Positions 20,263 through 27,847 of a DNA stretch of 32,536 nt are shown here, in pieces. The notes beneath the pieces were generated by a model. It was not told the DNA's origin and ran no database searches. It saw nothing but the letters and a program-made list of their open reading frames with translations. Numbering within the stretch: position 1 is the first letter of the stretch; the number at the start of each line of letters is the position of its first letter. Position numbers and translations under genes: made by a program. Source of the DNA: Candidatus Nanoarchaeia archaeon (GTDB lineage: Archaea > Nanobdellota > Nanobdellia > Pacearchaeales > GW2011-AR1); NCBI GenBank assembly GCA_028713045.1, contig JAQTOY010000007.1:1-32536 (forward strand). Reading direction: 5' to 3'.

Positions 20263-20505
20263 GATATCACCGTTTTTATATTATAATCAGGATTATTAAG
20301 TTTTTAAATATATTTTAGCAGGATTAACTAATATCCGGAACATCATAAATATAATTAATATTAAAGATTAACGGTTATTTTGTGAAAGTTTTGTTATGTT
20401 AGTTATTTCATTTCACATCTCTTTCTTAATCTTACCCAATCTATCCTGCATAAACATTATTAAAAATAACTCAAGATTTTTATACTTATTAATATTAATG
20501 CTATA

Positions 20506-21327
20506 ATGGGAAAAAAAGAGGAGTTTGATAAAATCTCCAGGGATATTAAATCTATAAAGATTCAGGGAGCAGAAAACATTGCAAAAGCAGCCTTTAAAGC
20601 ATATAGCATTATTCCAACAAAATCCTCCAAAAATAAATTGTTGAGACTAAGACCAACTGAACCTATGCTTGAAAATGTCTTAAAAATTGCAGATAGTATT
20701 TCCTATAATGAACTGATAGAAAAATTAGATCAAAATCAAGAAATTATCAATAACAGTGTGAATAAATTGATAAGAAATAATTCTATTATTTTTACTCATT
20801 GCCATTCTTCAACTCTGGCCAAGGCCCTTATCTATGCAAAAAAACACGGGAAGCATTTTGAAGTCTATAACTCAGAAACTCGCCCTTTGTTTCAAGGCAG
20901 AAGAACGGCTAAGGAATTAAGAAAAGCAAATATAAAAGTTACAATGTTTGTTGAGTCTGCACTAAAAATAGCATTGACAAAAGAACAGGACAAGGAAGAA
21001 AAAACAAATCCCGTTGATATTATTTTATTAGGAGCAGATGCAATCACAAAAAAAGGTGTGATAAACAAAGTTGGAAGTGGGATGATTTCAGATTTGGCTA
21101 AGTCAAATCATATTCCTCTATATGTAATCAGTGATTCTTTAAAATTCACAAAAAAACCAGTTAAACTGGAGCAGAGAAATCCAAAAGAAATTTGGAAAAA
21201 CAAAAAAATCAGAATCGAAAATCCTGCTTTTGAATTTATTCCAAAAGAAAATATCGTAGGAATAGTAAGTGAATTTGGAATTCTAAAGTTTAATGAGTTT
21301 CTAAGAAGAGTTGAGAAAAATGGATAA
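20506..21327 (+). CDS. eIF2B alpha/beta/delta-family protein (possible ribose-1,5-bisphosphate isomerase or eIF2B-like)
   Basis: 'IFTHCHSSTLAKALIYA', 'EVYNSETRPLFQGRRTAKEL', 'ILLGADAITKKGVINKVGSGMIS'. TATA-like ttttatac ~26 nt upstream of the ATG. Confidence 0.85.
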   Translation: MGKKEEFDKISRDIKSIKIQGAENIAKAAFKAYSIIPTKSSKNKLLRLRPTEPMLENVLKIADSISYNELIEKLDQNQEIINNSVNKLIRNNSIIFTHCHSSTLAKALIYAKKHGKHFEVYNSETRPLFQGRRTAKELRKANIKVTMFVESALKIALTKEQDKEEKTNPVDIILLGADAITKKGVINKVGSGMISDLAKSNHIPLYVISDSLKFTKKPVKLEQRNPKEIWKNKKIRIENPAFEFIPKENIVGIVSEFGILKFNEFLRRVEKNG

Positions 21328-22201
21328 AAAACTATTAAAAAATTATCTTGAATTCAGTATGTTTACAAATCCGGGTTTATATAGAAATATTTTAAAAAAA
21401 CTTCCAAATGAAATAGATAAAATAGGATATCTCGTAAGAAAAAATTTTATTCATAGGACTACTCTTGCTGCAGGAAATATTGGAACTAATAAGGATAAGA
21501 AATTTGGGGATATGAATAAAGTTCCATGGTATCGGCAACCAGAAGATGATTATCTAGTAACTGTTCCATCAATTTTAGCAGAACTTTATAGAAGAGATAA
21601 GAGGGGATTTATAAAAGATAGATCTGAAAAAAATAAATTAGTTTTGACCTGCAGATTTATTGCAATTTTAATGGCTTCCATATTAAAATGTAAAGGAATT
21701 CCTTGCAGAGTTAGGGCGGGTCACGCCCCTTATTTTGAAAAAGGAAAAAGTGGAGATCATTGGATAAATCAATACTGGAATAATAAAGAAAAAAGATGGA
21801 TTACCCTAGATGTTGATGGCAGCTGGAGTTTAATAGAAAATTTTGATCCCTATGATATTCCAAAAGGAAAATTTGATTTTCCTGCAGAGATTTGGTTAAA
21901 TATAAGGGAAGGAAAAGAAGATGCAAATAAATTTTGGAATGCGTCTGGAGACAAAGGATTAATTGTTGTTGCGTGGTCTTTGTTTTATGATTTTCATTGT
22001 TTAATGAATAATGAAGTAATCTATTCTCACTTGCCACCATTTACATTTTATGCAAATTTTCCCAAATTATCTGAAAAGGATTTAAAAGAAATTGATAAGC
22101 TTGCCGAATTAATGAAGGATCCCGATAAAAATTTTAATGAAATAAAAAATATTTGGGAAAATAAAAAAGAATTTAGACTTCTTAAAGGCGGGCTATTATA
22201 A
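21320..22201 (+). CDS. transglutaminase-like superfamily protein
   Basis: 'CRFIAILMASILKCKGIPCRVRAGHAPYF...DHWINQYWNNKEKRWITLDVD' has the Cys/His/Asp arrangement of transglutaminase-like enzymes. Start chosen at the inner ATG overlapping the previous stop. Confidence 0.78.
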   Translation: MDKKLLKNYLEFSMFTNPGLYRNILKKLPNEIDKIGYLVRKNFIHRTTLAAGNIGTNKDKKFGDMNKVPWYRQPEDDYLVTVPSILAELYRRDKRGFIKDRSEKNKLVLTCRFIAILMASILKCKGIPCRVRAGHAPYFEKGKSGDHWINQYWNNKEKRWITLDVDGSWSLIENFDPYDIPKGKFDFPAEIWLNIREGKEDANKFWNASGDKGLIVVAWSLFYDFHCLMNNEVIYSHLPPFTFYANFPKLSEKDLKEIDKLAELMKDPDKNFNEIKNIWENKKEFRLLKGGLL

Positions 22202-22211
22202 TAGAAAACTA

Positions 22212-22967
22212 TCACTTCTTCTTAACTTCTTTCTTTGCGGGAGCTGCTGCTTTTCCTGCTGCTGCAGGAGCTGCTGCGGCTGCACCAGGTTTTGCTCCAG
22301 CTGCTGCTGGAGCTGCTTTTCCAGCTTCTGCACCAGCTGCTGCTGCAGGTGCTGCAGCCGCCTCTGCTGCCTTTGCAGCCTCTGCTGCTTCAGCAGCTTT
22401 CTTAGCTGCTTCTGCCTTGGCATCTTGTGTAGATTTTATCTGTTTATAATAATCATTAATTTTCTTCCTTTTTTCAGCAGAAGTTTCAGTCAATTGTTTA
22501 TCTATCTCTTTATCATATTTTCCATCAGCAACTTCTTTTACAAGTTCTTTTGGATTCTTGTCCTCAACAAGAATTCCGATTGAAGTACAAGTTCCAAGAA
22601 CAGACTTGACAGCATTCTTGAAATTTTTTTCAAGCATGTTAGGATATTTTATCTTTGTTATCTTTATTATATCTTCAATAGAAGCATTTCCAACTATCAC
22701 ATTTTTATGGTCATTGGAACCTTTTTCTAAATTTAATTCTTTTTTTAATAATTCTGAAGTTGGAGGTGAAAAAGTCTTGACAACAAACTCTTTTGTTTTT
22801 TCGTTAATATCCAACTCAACAGGAACTTTCACTCCTTTGAAATCTTTTGTTGCATTATTAACAGAAGAAATAACCTTTCCCATGTTAATTCCCATGGGCC
22901 CTAATTGCTGAGCTATTGCTGGCCCAGGTTTCATATCTCCACCATCAATTAGTAATTTAATAATCAT
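22212..22967 (-). CDS. rpl11: 50S ribosomal protein L11 with Ala/Pro/Lys-rich C-terminal extension
   Basis: 'KLLIDGGDMKPGPAIAQQLGPMGINMGKVISSVNNATKDFKGVKVPV', 'NMLEKNFKNAVKSVLGTCTSIGILVE'; low-complexity tail KAEAAKKAAEAAEAAKAAEAAAAP...KKEVKKK. Confidence 0.95.
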   Translation of the reverse strand: MIIKLLIDGGDMKPGPAIAQQLGPMGINMGKVISSVNNATKDFKGVKVPVELDINEKTKEFVVKTFSPPTSELLKKELNLEKGSNDHKNVIVGNASIEDIIKITKIKYPNMLEKNFKNAVKSVLGTCTSIGILVEDKNPKELVKEVADGKYDKEIDKQLTETSAEKRKKINDYYKQIKSTQDAKAEAAKKAAEAAEAAKAAEAAAAPAAAAGAEAGKAAPAAAGAKPGAAAAAPAAAGKAAAPAKKEVKKK

Positions 22968-23523
22968 CGGGTATTAATCCTCCTGCAGGTTCGGAATAAT
23001 CCATTTTAATATCAAGTTTTTCTTCTGATTCTGAGTCTTCTTTGTTAGATTCATCTTCTTCTCCTTCTTCCTGTTCTCCTTCTTGTTTTTCTCTCCTTAT
23101 AACCTTTACGTTATCTAATTTTACAGTAACAGGTATAGGAACAACTGCGGCTAGTAATGTAACCACCGCTTCTCCTTTTCCTTTGTCAATACGGATTACT
23201 TTTGCTTTTTCCTTTTTGAATGGTTCACCGATTATTTCAACAATATCTCCTTTTTCGATATTGATTTCCTCAAGAACAGGTTCAATCATATTTTTTATTT
23301 CGTCGTATGTAACTGTTTTTCCAACAATCCCTTTAACATACGGAAGATTGAATGCAGCTTCTTCTGCAGACTCTCGGTCTTCTGCCTCCAAGAACAAATA
23401 ACCCCGAAGTCCATGAGGTCTCGCCAATGAGAATACATTTAAGCTTTTTTTATGAATTTTCGCAGAGATTAATTCCATTGCTCTGTCTTCTTTGTTTGTT
23501 GTTACTTTTATTACGAATATCAT
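22957..23523 (-). CDS. spt5: transcription elongation factor Spt5/NusG with acidic C-terminal tail
   Basis: NGN domain ('MIFVIKVTTNKEDRAMELI...ARPHGLRGYLFLEAED...PYVKGIVG') and KOW motif ('KGDIVEIIGEPFKKEKAKVIRIDKGKGEAVVTLL'). Confidence 0.94.
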   Translation of the reverse strand: MIFVIKVTTNKEDRAMELISAKIHKKSLNVFSLARPHGLRGYLFLEAEDRESAEEAAFNLPYVKGIVGKTVTYDEIKNMIEPVLEEINIEKGDIVEIIGEPFKKEKAKVIRIDKGKGEAVVTLLAAVVPIPVTVKLDNVKVIRREKQEGEQEEGEEDESNKEDSESEEKLDIKMDYSEPAGGLIPDDY

Positions 23524-23663
23524 TTTTAATTAAAATAACCTGTATTTAATTAATTTACGCCCAACTACCTCTTAATATCATAAGAAGCAGTTGATTATAT
23601 CAAAAATATGCGGTTTATAAATCTGTTGGTTTTTAATTTTATTCTGAGATTTATAACTTTCAC

Positions 23664-23837
23664 TTAATTCGTTGGCAATGCAGGAGGTTGAGGTATTGAA
23701 CTCCCCATAATTGAGCCACCACTTCCTTTAGTAATCCAGAAATAGATTCCAACTCCTACTGCTAGTAGAATCAGTATGATTAAAATCCAAATCCAAGCAG
23801 CCACTCCTTTTTTGTTTTCTCTTTTTTTATAGTTCAT
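23664..23837 (-). CDS. 57-aa single-TM small membrane protein (not in ORF track)
   Basis: Manual translation: MNYKKRENKKGVAAWIWILIILILLAVGVGIYFWITKGSGGSIMGSSIPQPPALPTN*; basic N-terminus, one TM helix, Gly/Pro-rich tail. Confidence 0.7.
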   Translation of the reverse strand: MNYKKRENKKGVAAWIWILIILILLAVGVGIYFWITKGSGGSIMGSSIPQPPALPTN

Positions 23838-23843
23838 CTTAAT

Positions 23844-24794
23844 TTATTGTACACAAGCTCCATTCTCGCAATTATTTGTACATTGATATTTTTCAAGTTT
23901 TATCAAACCATCATCGCAATAAGCTTCTAGCAAAATTTTAAGATTGTTTATATCATTATCATTAACCAATCCTATCTGTTTATAATAATCAAAATCACTG
24001 TCGCTCGTATCTGGGCTATTAAGGCAAGTGTCCATCATTCTTTCATCCCGGATATTTGAAGTTAACGGATCATTATATTTTCCATTTACGTATCCTCTAA
24101 CAAAATAATCCTTTCCATTATCTGTATCTGAACATTCATTTGAATTTTGAGGTAATGAAGGAGGGTTTATTCCGTTTGAAGCAATTCCAAGATTACAATC
24201 ATTTTCAACTTTGATAATAAACCCTAATGCAATAGCATCTCTTGAAATTCCTTGCGACATTCCGAAGTCAGTTTCCCATTCTTTATCTTCAGGATTCCAC
24301 ATATATACTCTTTCTATAATACAATCTCCTTTGATGTCGCCTAATTTTTTATCATACATTGATGGAAGTGTGAATATAAAATTCCATCCACTTTTTAATT
24401 TAAATTTAGAGATATCTCCTCCGCCCTCAGACCACATATTTATACTTCCAGTTTTTTCAGAATATACCCATAACGAGGATGAAGTAATCCAATTTTCCTC
24501 GCCTCTGTTAAAATTAAAATAGGTTGTTTTTGCTTCTGAAGTCCAATCTCCATTTTTCCAAACAAGAGCATATTCTTTTTTATTAACGTCATAGAGAAAC
24601 ATATATTTAAAATCTGATAATCCAACATCAGAATTATCGTTTAATGCTCCGGTTAAAACATTAAATGGGATAAGATTCCAGCCATTGTATACGGGTATGA
24701 TTAATTCTTGCATTTCAGCAATTACAAAAACACTAGAAAGAGACAGAACAGATATAGAAAAAATAACAAAAATAAATAACATTAATTTTTTCAT
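23844..24794 (-). CDS. secreted/surface protein with signal peptide, two GWNxI-type segments and a Cys-rich C-terminus
   Basis: Hydrophobic N-terminal signal; repeats 'NGWNLIPFNV' and 'SGWNFIFTLP'; C-terminal 'CSDTDNGKDYFVRG...YCDDGLIKLEKYQCTNNCENGACVQ'. TATA-like tttaaaaa ~25 nt upstream of the ATG. Confidence 0.8.
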   Translation of the reverse strand: MKKLMLFIFVIFSISVLSLSSVFVIAEMQELIIPVYNGWNLIPFNVLTGALNDNSDVGLSDFKYMFLYDVNKKEYALVWKNGDWTSEAKTTYFNFNRGEENWITSSSLWVYSEKTGSINMWSEGGGDISKFKLKSGWNFIFTLPSMYDKKLGDIKGDCIIERVYMWNPEDKEWETDFGMSQGISRDAIALGFIIKVENDCNLGIASNGINPPSLPQNSNECSDTDNGKDYFVRGYVNGKYNDPLTSNIRDERMMDTCLNSPDTSDSDFDYYKQIGLVNDNDINNLKILLEAYCDDGLIKLEKYQCTNNCENGACVQ

Positions 24795-24832
24795 GTTATT
24801 TTATAAGTAATTTAGTTTAAAAAGTCTTCCAT

Positions 24833-25006
24833 CTAAATTATTTTAAAAAAACCCATGATAATCGAAACTGCAAATCCTATCACACCGATTAAACCCAAGC
24901 CGAGTGCAGAAACTTTTGCAACTGTCTTGAATTCAGTCTTGTCTGGTTTCTTCAACAGATGCCAGACTCTTACACATTGCGATGCGAATGATTTTAAATC
25001 AAACAT
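24833..25006 (-). CDS. secE: SecE/Sec61-gamma protein translocase subunit (not in ORF track)
   Basis: Manual translation: MFDLKSFASQCVRVWHLLKKPDKTEFKTVAKVSALGLGLIGVIGFAVSIIMGFFKII*; 'KPDKTEFKTVAKVSALGLGLIGVIGF' is the archaeal SecE signature. Confidence 0.93.
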   Translation of the reverse strand: MFDLKSFASQCVRVWHLLKKPDKTEFKTVAKVSALGLGLIGVIGFAVSIIMGFFKII

Positions 25007-25029
25007 GATATGAATTATTAGAAAAAAGG

Positions 25030-25038
25030 GTTTAAAAG
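25030..25038 (-). promoter_or_regulatory. TATA-like box of secE
   Basis: gtttaaaag on the plus strand (cttttaaac on minus), centred ~27 nt upstream of the ATG at 25006. Confidence 0.5.
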
Positions 25039-25057
25039 TTTTTAGTTTTTATGGTTT

Positions 25058-25306
25058 TTAGGTACTCCCCTTATTCATTCCATCCAAAATCTTGCATCCT
25101 AATGGAAGTGCTCTTAAACTTTCTAAACCTGATTCAGAAGCCCCAACCCTTCGTTCAGTAAGTCCTTTCTTAAAGTCATCTAAAGCATAACATTTCCATT
25201 TTGGATTACAAGAAAGAATTGGTTCTGTACAGAAACTCTCCGGAGGTCCATAAACAGCTAGATAAATTGGACAATTTCCAGAGAGACTACAGGGCATTCC
25301 AGTCAT
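25058..25306 (-). CDS. uncharacterised ~82-aa Cys-containing protein
   Basis: From internal Met at 25306: MTGMPCSLSGNCPIYLAVYGPPESFCTEPILSCNPKWKCYALDDFKKG...LPLGCKILDGMNKGST; six Cys. A TATA-like box at 25328-25339, ~27 nt upstream, supports this start rather than the ORF-track start inside ftsZ. Confidence 0.6.
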   Translation of the reverse strand: MTGMPCSLSGNCPIYLAVYGPPESFCTEPILSCNPKWKCYALDDFKKGLTERRVGASESGLESLRALPLGCKILDGMNKGST

Positions 25307-25327
25307 AAAAAAAATCCAATTCTTAAC

Positions 25328-25339
25328 TTTATATAAATA
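25328..25339 (-). promoter_or_regulatory. TATA box (atttatataaag on minus strand) for the Cys-containing 82-aa ORF, next to the 3' end of ftsZ
   Basis: Centred ~27 nt upstream of the ATG at 25306. Confidence 0.5.
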
Positions 25340-25340
25340 T

Positions 25341-26462
25341 CTATTCCAGAAAATCAATTCCGAGGTCATTGCCCATTTCCGTTTCTTTTGATTCTATCGG
25401 CAGTTTTGCTCCTGAAATCTGAGGACTTCTGACTCCAGTTATTATTATCATCACTCTTATTGATTTTTCTAAATCCGGGCTTATTTGTGCACCCCAAATC
25501 ATTTTCGCATCAGGAGATAATTTTTCTCCAACAGTCGAGATTATTTCTCTTGATTCGTCTAAGCTCATATCTTCTCCTCCAACAATATTAATCAAAGCAC
25601 CCGTTGCATTTGAAATATCAACATCTAAAAGAGGATTTGAAAGAGCTTTTTCAACAGCAAGTTTTGCCCTGTTTTGGGATTCAGCCTCACCCATTCCCAT
25701 TAATGAGACTCCTCCGTTAGTCATAACTGCCTTGACATCTGCAAAATCAAGATTAACAAGTCCAGAAGTTGTAACGAGCTCCGTTACCCCTTTGACAGCA
25801 TTTGTTAATATCTCATCTGCAACTTTAAATGCAGTCTGCAAGGGCAGTTCAGGAGCTATTTCAAGTAATTTGTCATTTGGAATTATTATTAATGTATCAA
25901 CAATTGATTCCATTCTCTCCAATCCATATTCCGAATTTTCAATTCTTTTTTTTCCTTCAATTGTGAACGGCAGCGTAACAACTCCGATTGTCAATGCTCC
26001 TTGCTTTTTTGCAAGTTCTGCAACAACTGGCGCAGCTCCAGTTCCAGTTCCTCCGCCTAATCCGCAAGTTACAAAAACCATGTCACATCCAGTCAATCTT
26101 TTTTTAATTTCTTGTTCTTGTTCATGCGCAGCTTCTTCACCTATCTTTGGATTGCTTCCAGCACCCAAACCCAAAGTTAATTCCTTTCCGATAAGTATCT
26201 TATAATCGGCATTTGAGTATAACAAATCCTGGGCATCGGTGTTAACTGCTATAAATTCCCCGCCTCTTATTCCTATTTCTTTCATCCTAGAAATCGTGTT
26301 TCCTCCTGCGCCACCAACTCCAAAAACCTTAACTTTTGAATGCTGTCTTTTTAACAATTCCTCTAATTCTCTGTCAACTTCCATAAGCTCAGGATTTCTA
26401 GTCTCAGGCACATGAGACGTTATAGAACAGACTGTTTCCCCTCTTTGCAATTCACCTTTCAT
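25341..26462 (-). CDS. ftsZ: cell division GTPase FtsZ
   Basis: 'VFGVGGAGGNTISRM', 'VFVTCGLGGGTGTGAAPVVAELAK' tubulin/FtsZ signature; 'NLDFADVKAVMTNGG'. Confidence 0.97.
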   Translation of the reverse strand: MKGELQRGETVCSITSHVPETRNPELMEVDRELEELLKRQHSKVKVFGVGGAGGNTISRMKEIGIRGGEFIAVNTDAQDLLYSNADYKILIGKELTLGLGAGSNPKIGEEAAHEQEQEIKKRLTGCDMVFVTCGLGGGTGTGAAPVVAELAKKQGALTIGVVTLPFTIEGKKRIENSEYGLERMESIVDTLIIIPNDKLLEIAPELPLQTAFKVADEILTNAVKGVTELVTTSGLVNLDFADVKAVMTNGGVSLMGMGEAESQNRAKLAVEKALSNPLLDVDISNATGALINIVGGEDMSLDESREIISTVGEKLSPDAKMIWGAQISPDLEKSIRVMIIITGVRSPQISGAKLPIESKETEMGNDLGIDFLE

Positions 26463-26482
26463 AGTAAAAAATACTAAAATCT

Positions 26483-26492
26483 GTATTTAAAG
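26483..26492 (-). promoter_or_regulatory. TATA box of ftsZ (ctttaaatac on minus strand)
   Basis: Centred ~26 nt upstream of the ATG at 26462, consistent with a leaderless archaeal transcript. Confidence 0.55.
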
Positions 26493-26550
26493 ATTTTGCA
26501 GTTAGAATATATGTTTTTAATATATACATTTGAATATGCAAAATCTTTAA
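26487..26550. repeat. 14-bp perfect inverted repeat overlapping the ftsZ promoter
   Basis: ttaaagattttgca (26487-26500) and its exact reverse complement tgcaaaatctttaa (26537-26550). Confidence 0.85.
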
Positions 26551-26660
26551 CTCATTCAAATTTAAAAAACTTTGATATCTTACAATTTGAAGATATAAAC
26601 ATTATTGCAATTACAGCATATCTTTTAAAGGATTATAATAGTTTTAATTAAGTCTTATAT

Positions 26661-26933
26661 TTAAATAACTGCAACCGGGTTTGGGAATCCTATAGGATAT
26701 AGTTCATCACAAGCTGCTTCAAGCATAGAAGTATATCTTCCATCTGACTGGAAATTATGCTTGTCGGTAGGTAAAACACATCTTTCAAAATATCCTGGAT
26801 TGAAATGAACATTTTTAGAAGTAACATCAATTAAACCTAAAAGTGGATGATCTGGTTTTATTAACTTTAATCTTTCATAGGCTCTACACATATGTTCAAT
26901 CTGTGCAAATGTCTCACTGCAAACATCTCCCAT
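26661..26933 (-). CDS. uncharacterised ~90-aa protein
   Basis: Start at Met 26933 (MGDVCSETFAQIEHMCRAYERLKLIKPDHPLLGLIDVTSKNVHFNPGYFERCVLPTDKHNFQSDGRYTSMLEAACDELYPIGFPNPVAVI); TATA-like ctttaaaaat ~27 nt upstream. Confidence 0.55.
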   Translation of the reverse strand: MGDVCSETFAQIEHMCRAYERLKLIKPDHPLLGLIDVTSKNVHFNPGYFERCVLPTDKHNFQSDGRYTSMLEAACDELYPIGFPNPVAVI

Positions 26934-26970
26934 TTTTTTTATAAATAAACTCTCTTTAAAAATATTTATA

Positions 26971-27723
26971 TTATTTTTTATATTCCTCTTTTCTCTCATT
27001 AACTTCAAAATCATATCCAGTTATTGTTTTGAACTTGTCCTTGAACATTTCTATAAAAGGTTTTATTTCAGATTTCTGAAAAATTACTTTTTTATTAGTT
27101 TCATCAATATCAAAATCAAATCTCATTCTAAGAAAAAAATCCAGCAGAGCATTTATTTTTTCTTTTGTGTCAGTTATTTTTCTTTTTATGCTGAAATTAT
27201 AATCAATCTCCTTTCCAGCCAAGGGGTTATTAAAATCTACACTGACTCGTCCTCCTGAAACTGAAAGTATTTTTGCTATATAATTATCCAATTGAACCGT
27301 CATTCCAGGATAAGGATTCATATCTTTTTCTTTGAAAACTCTTAGAGGAATAATTTTTATCATGTCTGGATTTCTTTTTCCAAACGCTTTATCCGGAGTC
27401 AGATGGACTGAATATTTTTTGTTCATCTCTTTTCCATCTAGGTTTTCATCTAGTCCTTGCAAAAGCATCTGATTTCCAACAGAAATTATCATAGGTTTTA
27501 CATCAGCTTCTAATCCAATTTTTTTTGCTTCTTCTTTGCTTGTTGTATCAAATATTTCGCCGTTAGCGATTCCTGTAAATTCTATTTCAATAAAATCACC
27601 AAAACCAACAGTTTGTTCAGGTTTTGGGGAGACTGAGCTAAAAGGCAAAGCAAGAGCTTTGTCCTTGACCGGAGGATCAAGGTTTACTTTTTGCTCAGTA
27701 TCATTTTTATGAACAGTTTCCAT
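26971..27723 (-). CDS. FKBP-type peptidyl-prolyl cis-trans isomerase (SlyD-like, archaeal long form)
   Basis: 'GDFIEIEFTGIANGEIFDTTSKEEA...MLLQGLDENLDGKEMNKKYSVHLTPDKAFGKRNPDMIKIIPLRVF...VDFNNPLAGKEIDYNFSI'. Confidence 0.93.
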   Translation of the reverse strand: METVHKNDTEQKVNLDPPVKDKALALPFSSVSPKPEQTVGFGDFIEIEFTGIANGEIFDTTSKEEAKKIGLEADVKPMIISVGNQMLLQGLDENLDGKEMNKKYSVHLTPDKAFGKRNPDMIKIIPLRVFKEKDMNPYPGMTVQLDNYIAKILSVSGGRVSVDFNNPLAGKEIDYNFSIKRKITDTKEKINALLDFFLRMRFDFDIDETNKKVIFQKSEIKPFIEMFKDKFKTITGYDFEVNERKEEYKK

Positions 27724-27817
27724 AAATAAGATTACAGATAGAGGTTTAAAAATATGATGGAAACAGGATTTATATTAAATCTGTAACCTAATATCCGTAG
27801 ATAAAAAAATCAAAAAA

Positions 27818-27827
27818 GTTTAAAAAT
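27818..27827 (+). promoter_or_regulatory. TATA box of tandem-HTH gene
   Basis: gtttaaaaat ~26 nt upstream of the inner ATG at 27848. Confidence 0.5.
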
Positions 27828-27847
27828 TCTCTAAAATCATGAAAATC

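Noticed and set aside
20263-20505. 243-bp intergenic region as a possible ncRNA gene
   Set aside because: AT-rich with only weak dyads and a tiny MQDRLGKIKKEM-type ORF on the minus strand; nothing supportable without comparative data.
22196-22423. 75-aa Gln/Leu/Arg-rich ORF (MPRQKQLRKLLKQQRLQRQQ...)
   Set aside because: Alternative frame of the Ala-codon repeat encoding the L11 tail (GCA read as CAG); composition artefact.
22235-22425. Trinucleotide (gctgct) repeat-like stretch as a possible CRISPR or microsatellite locus
   Set aside because: It is coding (Ala-rich L11 tail), imperfect, with no spacer-repeat architecture. No CRISPR array was seen anywhere in the window.
23042-23401. 119-aa plus-strand ORF antisense to spt5
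   Set aside because: Ser-rich reverse of the acidic-tail and KOW coding region; shadow ORF.
25732-26205. 157-aa plus-strand ORF antisense to ftsZ
   Set aside because: Ser/Thr/Pro-rich mirror of a strongly conserved FtsZ coding sequence; no domain features. Shadow ORF.
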